NCBI RefSeq assembly: GCF_946187725.1
Contig: NZ_CAMHSK010000006.1
Coordinates: 60,819 to 124,818 of the forward strand
DNA length: 64,000 nucleotides
Direction: 5' to 3'
DNA from: an uncultured Treponema sp.
GTDB lineage: Bacteria; Spirochaetota; Spirochaetia; Treponematales; Treponemataceae
This document shows positions 42,475 through 50,503 of this stretch, piece by piece; the first letter of the stretch is position 1, and the number at the start of each line of letters is the position of its first letter. The notes below the pieces were generated by a model. It was not told the origin of the DNA. It was given only the letters and a program-made list of their open reading frames with translations, and did not search any database. A program made the translations under genes and the position numbers.

Positions 42475-43914
42475 ATGCAGATTGTTACAGAAGGCAAAAT
42501 GCCGGTAATTCCAGAGCAGGTTGGCTCAGAAGTGTCTCCAGCAGAACTTGGAATTGCCGTCGATATCGGAACAACAACTATCGCGGTCAGCACATGGTCT
42601 CTTTTACACAGAAAGCACCTGCTGACCATTGCTGAAAAAAACAATCAGGTTCGCTATGGTTATGACATTATCCGAAGAATTGCCTTTGCTGTACGCCCGC
42701 CGCTCACAGGCTCATCAGAAGTCGTCGAAAGCGGTCCTTCTGCCCTTCATTACTGCATAATCAGCCAGCTCGAAAAGATGTTTGCAAAAGCCGTCTACGA
42801 GTCGGCAAATCTTCTTCCGCGCGGTTTCCAGCCAAAAGTCACTTCTATCGTCATCACAGGAAACACCACAATGCTCAGTTTCCTTTGTTCAGTTCCAGTC
42901 AACAACATGGCTGCGGCTCCATTCACTCCGGCAACACTTTTTGACAAAACAACAACTTGGAAAAAGATTCGTGACGGCAAAGTTTTCTCAAATTCTACAG
43001 CCTTGGACAAACCCACGCCGGAACTTCTTCAGATTTTCAATTCAAGCACAATCGACAAGGACACAGATGTCTATATTCCGCCTTGCATCGGGGCTTTTAT
43101 CGGTGCTGATGCGGTTTGTGCAATGGTAGCGGCAGGATTCCCTGTTCCCAACACAAAAAATGAGCCTTCTACCTTGCGCCCATGGGAATCTAAAGTCACT
43201 GCCCCGCTTCTTTTGGCAGATATCGGTACAAATAGCGAGTTATGTCTTTACATCCCTGATTCTGAAAGCAAAAAAGGTCGCATTCTCTGCACATCGGCAG
43301 CTTCAGGCCCGGCCTTTGAGGGCGCGAATATCAGCTGCGGTATGCCTTCAATTGACGGTGCAATCGACAAAATCACTTACAAAAACGACAAACTCAACTG
43401 CCACACAATCGGTGACAAAAAGCCACGCGGTCTTTGCGGTACCGGCTTAATCAGTGCGGCGGCTGTCATGCTAAAAAACAAATATATCGACAAAAACGGA
43501 ATGATTACCCGCGAAAAATCAAAGCTCGGTGACGGCACAAGCTGCATTGAACTTACTCCGGCTGTCTATCTCTCGCAGCAGGACATCCGAAATCTTCAGC
43601 TTGCAAAGTCAGCGGTCAAAACGGGTCTCGAATTTCTGCTTGAACACACCGAAGAAACACCAGTCTTCTGCATTGCAGGTGGTTTCGGTTCAAAAATCAA
43701 CTTTGAAGAAGCAACGGCAATCGGTCTTTTGCCGCCTCAATTAGAAAAACGCACGATTCATCTGGGGAATGCGGCACTTTCAGGAGCAAGCGCCCTTCTT
43801 TTCTCAAATGTCCTTCGAGAAAAAGCAAAAGCGCTCGCCAAAAAGTCCGTTCAAATCAACCTTGCAGGCATCCCCGAATTCCAGGAACGCTTCCTAAAAG
43901 GCATAGATTTTTAA
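42475..43914 (+). CDS. RACo/DUF4445-like ASKHA ATPase without ferredoxin domain
   Basis: 479 residues. The ASKHA core is clear: IAVDIGTTTIAVSTWSL (phosphate 1), ITGNTTMLSFLC, PPCIGAFIGADAVCAM, LLADIGTNSELCLY, GLCGTGLISAAAVML and CIAGGFGSKINFEEA. These match the DUF4445 domain of RACo/RamA, which reactivate corrinoid proteins with ATP. Those proteins carry an N-terminal [2Fe-2S] domain; here only about 25 residues precede the ASKHA fold. No corrinoid methyltransferase gene is adjacent. It may depend on a separate electron donor or have another role. Conventional promoter and AGGA site. Confidence 0.85.
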   Translation: MQIVTEGKMPVIPEQVGSEVSPAELGIAVDIGTTTIAVSTWSLLHRKHLLTIAEKNNQVRYGYDIIRRIAFAVRPPLTGSSEVVESGPSALHYCIISQLEKMFAKAVYESANLLPRGFQPKVTSIVITGNTTMLSFLCSVPVNNMAAAPFTPATLFDKTTTWKKIRDGKVFSNSTALDKPTPELLQIFNSSTIDKDTDVYIPPCIGAFIGADAVCAMVAAGFPVPNTKNEPSTLRPWESKVTAPLLLADIGTNSELCLYIPDSESKKGRILCTSAASGPAFEGANISCGMPSIDGAIDKITYKNDKLNCHTIGDKKPRGLCGTGLISAAAVMLKNKYIDKNGMITREKSKLGDGTSCIELTPAVYLSQQDIRNLQLAKSAVKTGLEFLLEHTEETPVFCIAGGFGSKINFEEATAIGLLPPQLEKRTIHLGNAALSGASALLFSNVLREKAKALAKKSVQINLAGIPEFQERFLKGIDF

Positions 43915-43944
43915 ACGGAAAGTTGAAAGTGGAAAACGAAAAGC

Positions 43945-44063
43945 TAATAATGGCGTTTCCATTGCTACGCAATGGCCGGGCTTTCCGTGGTTCCGTGCAT
44001 TCGCACTACATTGCCTGCACTTCGTTTCGGCAACGGCTTCGCCGCCCCTACAATCCCTAACGC
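43945..44063 (-). repeat. Dispersed covarying-hairpin repeat, copy C
   Basis: Read on the minus strand: GCGTTAGGGATTGTAGGGGC, hairpin CGGC-GAA-GCCG, GCAATGTA, hairpin GTGC-GAAT-GCAC, GGAACCACGGAAAGCCCG, hairpin CCATTGC-GTA-GCAATGG, AAACGCC. Between converging genes, in the opposite orientation to copies A, B and D. Confidence 0.8.
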
Positions 44064-44115
44064 AAAATTCTCTGTGAACCCAGTGCCTTCTGTGAGAAAT
44101 TTTACTTTTCAGATT

Positions 44116-45792
44116 TTACGCCTTCGTGTCGTTTGCTTCGTCGTTCTCGCGGATTTCTACGCGGCGGATTTTACCTGAAATTGTTTTTGGAAGGGAATTT
44201 ACGAATTCGATGATTCGCGGATGCTTGTATGTCGCAGTTTTTTCTTTCATCCAGTCCAAAATCGAAATGCGGAGCTGCTCGCTTGCCTCGTAAAGTTTTG
44301 TAAGAACAATTGTAGCCTTGATTGCCTGACCTCGCCTTGGATCTGGAATACCTGTTACGGCACATTCCAGAACAGCCGGGTGCTGCTGCAAAATGCTTTC
44401 GATTTCGAATGGTGAAACTCGGTATCCTGAACTTTTAATTACATCGTCATTGCGGCCAATAAACCAGATATAGCCGTCTTCATCGTAATAAGCGGTGTCA
44501 CCAGTAAGATACTTATTGTTCTCAAAGACTGATTTTGTACGCTCTTCATCGTGATAGTATCCTGTAAAGAGACCAAACGGACGACCATTCTCAAGATTTA
44601 CAACGATTACTCCAGGCTCTTTTGGATCACATTTTGTGCCATCCGGGCGAACGATTGTAATATCATAACCAGGAGCAGGTTTGCCCATTGAACCCGGTTT
44701 TGGCTCCATGCCCGGGAAGTTGCCTGCCATAACGGTTGCTTCAGTCTGACCATAAGCCTCAAACATTTTGAGCCCAGTTGCCTCGTAAACCTTGTTGTAA
44801 ACTTCAGGATTTAATGCTTCGCCAGCAGTTACAAGATATTTGAGAGAAGAAAGATCGTATTTATTGATATCTGCACGAACAAGATAATTGTAGACAGTTG
44901 GTGGAGCACAGAAAGTGGTTACCTTATACTGTTCGATTTTTTTGAGAAGTACGCCAGGCTTGAACTGAATCATGTCGTAAACAAAAACTGCCGAACCGCA
45001 AATCCACTGACCGTAGAGCTTACCCCAGACAGATTTTGCCCATCCTGTTTCTGCAACAGTAAGATGAAGGCCATCATCGATAACATTCTGCCAGTATTTT
45101 GCAGTTACAATGTGCCCAAGCGGATAAGCGAAGTTATGCTGAACCATCTTTGGATAGCCAGAAGTGCCAGAAGTGAAGTAAAGAAGCATGACATCTTCGT
45201 TATGAGTTGCAAGCTCGCCCTGCGGACGCGGGAAATCTGTGCCAAACGAAGCGATTTCTTTTGAATATGAAATCCAGCCCTCACGGTCACTTTGAACAGT
45301 TACCAGTGATTTTACGCTTGGAGAAGCCGGCATTGCCTTTTCAATTTCTTCCTGAATTGTATCGTCATAAGAGACAATCATTTTGATTTGGGCTGCATTC
45401 GTGCGGTATTCCAAATCTTTCTGCAGAAGCTGATTTGTTGCAGGAACAGCGATTGCCCCGATTCTATGAAGTGCCGTGATAAAAAACCAGAATTCGTAGC
45501 GGCGGCGCAAAATGAGCATTACGGCATCGCCTTTTTTGATTCCTTTTGATACCAGATAATTTGCCGTTCTGCGTGATTCACGGGCAATATCTGCAAAAGA
45601 AAAAACTTTTTCCTCACCTGAATCATCACACCAAACAAGGGCGCGTTTGCCAGGTTCAAGCTGCTCATAACGGTCAATTATATCATATGAGAAGTTGAAG
45701 TTCTCTGGAACCTTGATTTTGAAATTCTTTTTTAAGTCCTCGTAATTTGTAAATTCTGTTCCGTTTTCTACATAATCTGAATAAAAATTCAT
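44116..45792 (-). CDS. Acyl-CoA synthetase (AMP-forming, medium-chain type)
   Basis: 558 residues. Adenylation motif YFTSGTSGYPKM, the A5-type FEAYGQTEATVM, the TGDTAYYDEDGYIWFIGR block with the hinge Asp/Arg, KSSGYRVSPFEIE and a C-terminal Lys in LPKTISGKIRRVE, the residue usually acetylated to control activity. Sequence style is that of medium-chain or acetyl-type acyl-CoA synthetases: carboxylic acid + ATP + CoA to acyl-CoA. The substrate is not evident. The ATG at 45792 is preferred over the TTG two codons upstream. Single gene. Confidence 0.92.
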   Translation of the reverse strand: MNFYSDYVENGTEFTNYEDLKKNFKIKVPENFNFSYDIIDRYEQLEPGKRALVWCDDSGEEKVFSFADIARESRRTANYLVSKGIKKGDAVMLILRRRYEFWFFITALHRIGAIAVPATNQLLQKDLEYRTNAAQIKMIVSYDDTIQEEIEKAMPASPSVKSLVTVQSDREGWISYSKEIASFGTDFPRPQGELATHNEDVMLLYFTSGTSGYPKMVQHNFAYPLGHIVTAKYWQNVIDDGLHLTVAETGWAKSVWGKLYGQWICGSAVFVYDMIQFKPGVLLKKIEQYKVTTFCAPPTVYNYLVRADINKYDLSSLKYLVTAGEALNPEVYNKVYEATGLKMFEAYGQTEATVMAGNFPGMEPKPGSMGKPAPGYDITIVRPDGTKCDPKEPGVIVVNLENGRPFGLFTGYYHDEERTKSVFENNKYLTGDTAYYDEDGYIWFIGRNDDVIKSSGYRVSPFEIESILQQHPAVLECAVTGIPDPRRGQAIKATIVLTKLYEASEQLRISILDWMKEKTATYKHPRIIEFVNSLPKTISGKIRRVEIRENDEANDTKA

Positions 45793-45973
45793 TTTCAAAA
45801 CCCCATTTTATGACTGAAAGTTGTGCTATCAAATTTAGACACGCGCCAAAGAAAAAAGTTGCAATTATTTTATCACAGAAAGCTAAAAAACACCATAAAA
45901 AAAGCCCGCAAAAGTTAAGCGCACCCCGATTAGTAACTTCCTTAATCGCAAATCAAGAAAAACCTCAAAAAAA

Positions 45974-46036
45974 TTTGTTCAGTGTACACTGAACAAAGAA
46001 CTTGCAATAGTTCTTTGTTGCGAAACTTCGCAACAA
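45974..46036. repeat. Three overlapping perfect palindromes
   Basis: TTTGTTCAGTGT-ACACTGAACAAA is a 24-bp perfect palindrome (45974-45997). It shares its right half with AACAAAGAACT-TGCAAT-AGTTCTTTGTT (45992-46019), which runs on into TTGTTGCGAA-AC-TTCGCAACAA (46015-46036). The last overlaps the -35 region of the lipoprotein promoter. They could be operator sites or a structured transcript. In the 338-base gap 45793-46130, the part 45793-45973 shows only A-rich sequence and nothing I can annotate. Confidence 0.75.
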
Positions 46037-46110
46037 TATAATTTAAAAAAGCCTATCGTAAAAAACTATGACTAACAATGTTTTCTCATACGCTTTTGCG
46101 ATAGGCTTTA
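46037..46110 (+). promoter_or_regulatory. -10 box and terminator-like 5' leader hairpin
   Basis: TATAAT (46037-46042) is followed at the expected start point by AAGCCTATCG (46049-46058), which pairs perfectly with CGATAGGCTT (46099-46108). T residues follow (TTTATTTTTTTT), then GGAGG and the ATG at 46131. A complete intrinsic terminator thus lies between promoter and ribosome binding site, as in attenuators. A TTGTTG -35 is 16 bases upstream of the -10, within the palindrome cluster. Confidence 0.6.
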
Positions 46111-46130
46111 TTTTTTTTGGAGGAATAATT

Positions 46131-48185
46131 ATGAGTAAGAAACCATGGATTTTTGCGATATTTTCATCGCTTTTCGCTGTCAGTCTGTTTTTTACGGCTT
46201 GTGATAACGGATCAAATGATGATAGTACAACGGAAACTAAAGTTCCAATCATACCAGAAGCAAATGTAACTGGTTACGATGACTGGGACGATTTAACAGA
46301 TATGAATTGGTTTATCGGAAAATGGAATTGTACAGCATCACAGATACTTAATATGACGGGAGCTGGTGATTTTATAAATCAATCTGCAAGTGTAAATTTT
46401 GAAGTCACTGGTACAAATACTAATGATTCAGTAATACTTTCGGAAAGTTCTGATACATCTATAATAAAAAATGGAACTGTCACTTATGCTCAATTTGAAC
46501 AATTATATAAAGAGGCATATTCTGATTCAGTTTTTGATACAGCAATTGATGAATTAAAAAATCACGGTGTAAAGATTACAAGTATAAAAAACAGAAAAGT
46601 TTATCGAAAGGTAAGTCCTGATAGAACTCGGATTGAGCTTTACAAGAGTATTATCATTTCTGGCATAGCTGACGGAGAGAGTGGAACTCTTACAACTCAA
46701 GTAAAGGAATCTTTTAAGAAGATTGGGCAGAATAATGGATCAAGCGGTGGAAATGGCGACAATCAAAACAATGACTCAAATTCCAGTTCCGATACTGGAA
46801 GTACTGACAACTCTGAATCTAATACAGGAACGGATAATGGAAATAACACTAATACCAATGACACTAACACAGAAACAAATACAGAGGATAACAATCCGCC
46901 ATCCAGCAATGAAGATTTCATAAAAACGGGAATTTTCTGGAGTGAAGGTAGTGATAGTGTTTTAGAACCTGTTGACGGAGTATATTCTGCATCATTTAAA
47001 AAGGTACCTGAAATTTGGAGTGAATGTACAAGCATTCCTCTTGTTTTTGACGGAAAGCCTGACACAAATTATAAAATCTCATACAAATTCCGCACAAATC
47101 GCAATGCAATTTCTTTGCATCAGCCTAGAACAATTTTTAGTGACGGTGTGACAGCTTTTTTCAAGACAACAAAAGATGAATGGACTGATATTTCAGTTTA
47201 TACAGGAACTTTCAAGGAGGGCTTCTCAATGCTTCGTCTTGAAACAGCTATGGAAACAACAGAAGAAAGTGTTGATATTCAGATTAAAGATATAGAAATT
47301 TCTGAAACAACAGAAAAAACACCTCCTGTGAATCTATGGAAAACAGGAGAATTTCTGACAGAAAAAGATTTGTCTGTAACAGGAACAGATGAAGAATTCA
47401 CTATAAAATTTAAAAGTGCTACCGCAGACAAATGGCAACAAACAGGAAAAATAATGAACTTATCTATTGAAAAAGGTAGTTTTTACAAAGTCTCTTATAC
47501 AATGAATGTAAAAAATGCCACGAGTAAGCTTACAGCGAACATAAATATCAATGACCTTGAACAAAAACCAGAATATACATGGGCCTGGTCAGAGCCGTGG
47601 TTACTTGAAGCGGGTGTTGACACTGAAGTTATCACATTCATTTACGCAAACAAAGATGTAGATTATCTAAACAGAGTTAAACCGTTTTCTGAATATGAAA
47701 AAGGAGATCTGAATAAAAATCCGTGTCTTAAAATCGGTATTCATGATGCAATTCCTAATGAAATAACCGTAAAAAACATTCACGCAGAAAAGGTTTCTGT
47801 TGAAGAACTCAAACAAACAATGGCAATAATGTGGGTTTCTGACTATGTAGAAAATGAACCTGCAACAGAATCGTATACTAAAAAATTTGATGATGATAAT
47901 AAATTTACATTTACAGTTCCAGCTGGTTATTCTGTTTACGGCCGTCCGTTGCTGACAAAGCTAAGCACAGCAGATACTAACCCATGGGATGACACCGTAT
48001 TAGATAATAAACTGATTCTAAAAACCTATATTATTTGGGATTTTGAAGAACCGGAAAAGTTATCAATCTGTGCGGCAGACAAGGGTTACACTGATAAGCT
48101 GAAATTTACAAACAACGGAGCTGTAGATTTAGAAGTAACTGCAAGCATCAATGAAGATGGAAAATTCCATATTGAAGCAAAATAA
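46131..48185 (+). CDS. Large lipoprotein with Asn/Thr/Ser-rich linker
   Basis: 684 residues. Signal peptide with lipobox FTAC (Cys24). An N-terminal domain (about 45-205) is followed by a low-complexity linker of Asn, Thr, Ser, Asp and Gly (about 210-285) and C-terminal beta-rich segments that read like carbohydrate-binding modules (FKTGIFWSEG-like starts, YKISYKFRTNRN, FYKVSYTMNVKNATSK, LKIGIHDAIP). No catalytic motif is recognised. It probably sits on the cell surface and binds polysaccharide or another polymer. The ATG at 46131 is chosen for the GGAGG site; upstream frame lies in the leader hairpin. Codon use is AT-rich compared with neighbours. Confidence 0.8.
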   Translation: MSKKPWIFAIFSSLFAVSLFFTACDNGSNDDSTTETKVPIIPEANVTGYDDWDDLTDMNWFIGKWNCTASQILNMTGAGDFINQSASVNFEVTGTNTNDSVILSESSDTSIIKNGTVTYAQFEQLYKEAYSDSVFDTAIDELKNHGVKITSIKNRKVYRKVSPDRTRIELYKSIIISGIADGESGTLTTQVKESFKKIGQNNGSSGGNGDNQNNDSNSSSDTGSTDNSESNTGTDNGNNTNTNDTNTETNTEDNNPPSSNEDFIKTGIFWSEGSDSVLEPVDGVYSASFKKVPEIWSECTSIPLVFDGKPDTNYKISYKFRTNRNAISLHQPRTIFSDGVTAFFKTTKDEWTDISVYTGTFKEGFSMLRLETAMETTEESVDIQIKDIEISETTEKTPPVNLWKTGEFLTEKDLSVTGTDEEFTIKFKSATADKWQQTGKIMNLSIEKGSFYKVSYTMNVKNATSKLTANININDLEQKPEYTWAWSEPWLLEAGVDTEVITFIYANKDVDYLNRVKPFSEYEKGDLNKNPCLKIGIHDAIPNEITVKNIHAEKVSVEELKQTMAIMWVSDYVENEPATESYTKKFDDDNKFTFTVPAGYSVYGRPLLTKLSTADTNPWDDTVLDNKLILKTYIIWDFEEPEKLSICAADKGYTDKLKFTNNGAVDLEVTASINEDGKFHIEAK

Positions 48186-48245
48186 GCAGCCTGTGCATAA
48201 AGAAAAAACAACTGCAAAATCTTCAGCAATCATTTAAACATAAAA

Positions 48246-48284
48246 AGGCTGCCCTGGAAGTTTTATAAACTTCCAGGGCAGCCT
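48246..48284. terminator. Long perfect hairpin after the lipoprotein gene
   Basis: AGGCTGCCCTGGAAGTT (48246-48262) pairs without mismatch with AACTTCCAGGGCAGCCT (48268-48284). The T run is on the minus strand only, so its terminator role on the plus strand is uncertain. The core AGGCTGCC is the same as in the terminator at 9283. Confidence 0.6.
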
Positions 48285-48317
48285 ATACAATTTGGCTTAT
48301 AATGTAATCGACATCAC

Positions 48318-48339
48318 TATAATATGTAATTACATTATA
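48318..48339. promoter_or_regulatory. Palindromic operator overlapping a -10 box
   Basis: TATAATATGTAATTACATTATA is close to a perfect palindrome centred on GTAATTAC, framed by matching CATC/GATG arms. It overlaps TATAAT (48318-48323), about 47 bases before the lipoprotein start. A repressor site is the natural reading; the regulator is unknown. Confidence 0.5.
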
Positions 48340-48369
48340 TCGATGATGTAATTGTATTAGGAGGCTATT

Positions 48370-49085
48370 ATGAAAATAAAACTTAAATCAGTCTTATTGT
48401 TAACAGGAAGTCTTCTCATTCTTAGTTGTAACACGGAAACCTCTAATGACAATGATTTTCAAACAGGTAAAAAAACACAAACTGATGAAAATAACAGCAA
48501 CGATACAAATGAAAAATGTCTGGAGAAGAAATTAGCAAACTAAATAATGCATTATTAACTATTGATGAGGAAGAAATCCTAATAAACCTTGATATGAGCG
48601 AAGTTACCGATTTATCAATTATTTCTGCAAGCCAAAATGGTAACACAATAAAGCTCAATGGAACATTCTACAACTGTAAAGCACTATACTCCATAACACT
48701 TCCAGATTCTGTAATATATTTAAATTTGTATGCATTCAAAGGGTGTTCTTCGCTAACTAATCTTTCAGCAAAAAATGTTACATATATAGGTCAATCTGCT
48801 TTTGAAGATTGTATTTCCCTAACGAATTTTGAATTACCTTCCAAAACTTCCCAGATAAGAAACCAAGCATTTAAGGGATGTTTAAATCTTGAAAGCATAT
48901 CCATCGGAAAAAAAATGAAATCTAATGATCAATTCGGATATGAAATTTTCGATAATTGTCCAAAATTTAAGACAATTAACTACGCTCTAACTATTCAGGA
49001 CTGGAAAAATATAAATATTGAAAACAAGAGCAGTATACCTAAAGGAACCATTATAAAATGCACTGACGGTGAATACAAAATGTAA
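48370..49085 (+). pseudogene. BspA-like LRR lipoprotein interrupted by a frameshift
   Basis: From the ATG at 48370 (AGGAGG just upstream) a lipoprotein signal peptide with lipobox ILSC (Cys20) and an Asn/Thr-rich linker are encoded, but the frame stops at 48541-48543. The LRR_5 repeats (YSITLPDSVIYLNLYAFKGC, SLTNFELPSKTSQIRNQAF) continue from 48516 in another frame. One extra A in the A5 run at 48512-48516 would join both parts into one protein of about 238 residues. It is either a real frameshift, phase variation at a short tract, or a sequence error. The complete protein would be a surface LRR lipoprotein like the one at 2608-3675. Confidence 0.75.
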
Positions 49086-49120
49086 TAATAATATGAAAAA
49101 AAATCGATATTATCGCAGTG

Positions 49121-49160
49121 TTTGCGGGCGACTCTGACACAAGGCAAAACCGCCCGCAAA
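49121..49160. terminator. Hairpin between converging genes
   Basis: TTTGCGGGCG (49121-49130) pairs with CGCCCGCAAA (49151-49160); loop of 20 bases. No clear T run on either strand. Confidence 0.5.
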
Positions 49161-49177
49161 AGCAGGCTTAAAAAAGA

Positions 49178-50347
49178 TTACATGAAGTATGTTTTAATCG
49201 GTGGGAAACCGTTGAATTCTACGCTGGCATAAGTGCTTGTATACGCACCGGTTGTAAGCCAGTAAAGTTTGTCTCCTGCTTTGAGGGAAAGCGGAAGTTT
49301 ATATTTGAAATCTTCGTACATGATGTCAGCACTATCGCAAGTAGGACCCGCAAGAATGACCTCGCCTTCCTTTTCACCAGGCTTGTCTTTTGAGGAAATT
49401 ACAGGATACTTCATTGATTCATCCAAAGTCTCAATAAGACCGTTGAATTTTCCTGAATCCTGATAAACCCATCTCTGCAATGCGGTATTGTTTTTGCGGC
49501 TTACGAGAACGACCTCGCTCGTAAGGATTCCGCAGTCGCCTACCAAAGAACGGCCCGGCTCAAGAATAATCATCGGGATTTCATCACCAAAATCATCATG
49601 CAAATATCGCGTAATTTCTGAAGCATAAGTTTCAAGCTCGTTTGTCGGCTGAATGTAGTGTGCCGGGAAACCGCCGCCCATATTAATCATTGAAAGACGG
49701 ATGCCCTCTTCTTCTTCGAGTGATGAGAAAAGATAAGAAGCCTTTGCGATTGCATCGTTCCATGCACCAATATCACGCTGCTGACTTCCGACATGGAAAG
49801 AAACTCCGTATGGTGTGAGACCAAGATTTTTAGCCATAACAAGCAAATCATAAGCCATATCTGGATGACAGCCGAATTTGCGTGAAAGAGGCCAGTCTGC
49901 ACTCTGAGTGTTTTCCATTAACATGCGGACATAAATGCGGCTGCCCGGAGCATTTTCTGCGATTGCCTTGAGGTCATCTTTTGAATCAGTGGCAAACATG
50001 CGGACACCCTTTTCGTAGAAATACTTAATGTCCCTTGCCTTTTTGATTGTGTTGCCGTAAGAAAGACGATCACCGGTAACACCGATAGAAAGAATTTTGT
50101 CCAGCTCGTAGCGAGAGGCAATGTCAAAATTTGAGCCTAACTCGGCAAGCATTTTCAAGACCGGTTCTCCAGGATTCGATTTCATCGCATAATAGATGTG
50201 GGCGTATGGGAAAGAATCTCGAAGTTTGATGAAATTGTACTTAATCTGTTTGAGATTAATCACGACATTTGGAGTTTCCAAATCCTTTGAAAACTCTAAG
50301 AACCTGTTCCATTCTGAATCAGAAATGTAGTCCTCACGATTGAACAT
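49178..50347 (-). CDS. Type III PLP-dependent amino acid decarboxylase (ornithine/lysine type)
   Basis: 389 residues, an alanine-racemase-fold enzyme. PLP Lys56 lies in YYAMKSNPG, with FDIASRYELD, SFHVGSQQRD, the phosphate-binding GGGFPAHY, EPGRSLVGD and the active-site Cys in GPTCDSADIM. This set fits eukaryotic-type ornithine/lysine decarboxylases that make putrescine or cadaverine; diaminopimelate decarboxylase is less likely given the CDSAD form. The ATG at 50347 is chosen because AAGGTGG precedes it and upstream residues do not fit. A leader of about 100 bases without other features separates it from the divergent gene. Confidence 0.9.
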   Translation of the reverse strand: MFNREDYISDSEWNRFLEFSKDLETPNVVINLKQIKYNFIKLRDSFPYAHIYYAMKSNPGEPVLKMLAELGSNFDIASRYELDKILSIGVTGDRLSYGNTIKKARDIKYFYEKGVRMFATDSKDDLKAIAENAPGSRIYVRMLMENTQSADWPLSRKFGCHPDMAYDLLVMAKNLGLTPYGVSFHVGSQQRDIGAWNDAIAKASYLFSSLEEEEGIRLSMINMGGGFPAHYIQPTNELETYASEITRYLHDDFGDEIPMIILEPGRSLVGDCGILTSEVVLVSRKNNTALQRWVYQDSGKFNGLIETLDESMKYPVISSKDKPGEKEGEVILAGPTCDSADIMYEDFKYKLPLSLKAGDKLYWLTTGAYTSTYASVEFNGFPPIKTYFM

Positions 50348-50503
50348 GAAATACCACCTTGCACAATGATTCGAGCCAGTACAGCGACTGCCTAGTAAAA
50401 AGTAAAAATGATGTAAATGCGAATATAAAGGAAAATAAGGGTATGGTCTATAGAATTTGGAAAATTTCTTCAAAAAAAATTGCAAATAAAGTATAATATT
50501 TTC

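Noticed and set aside
46068..46130. Upstream start giving a 705-residue lipoprotein
   Set aside because: The added 21 residues are encoded by the leader hairpin and U-tract; the ATG at 46131 has GGAGG and starts a proper signal peptide.
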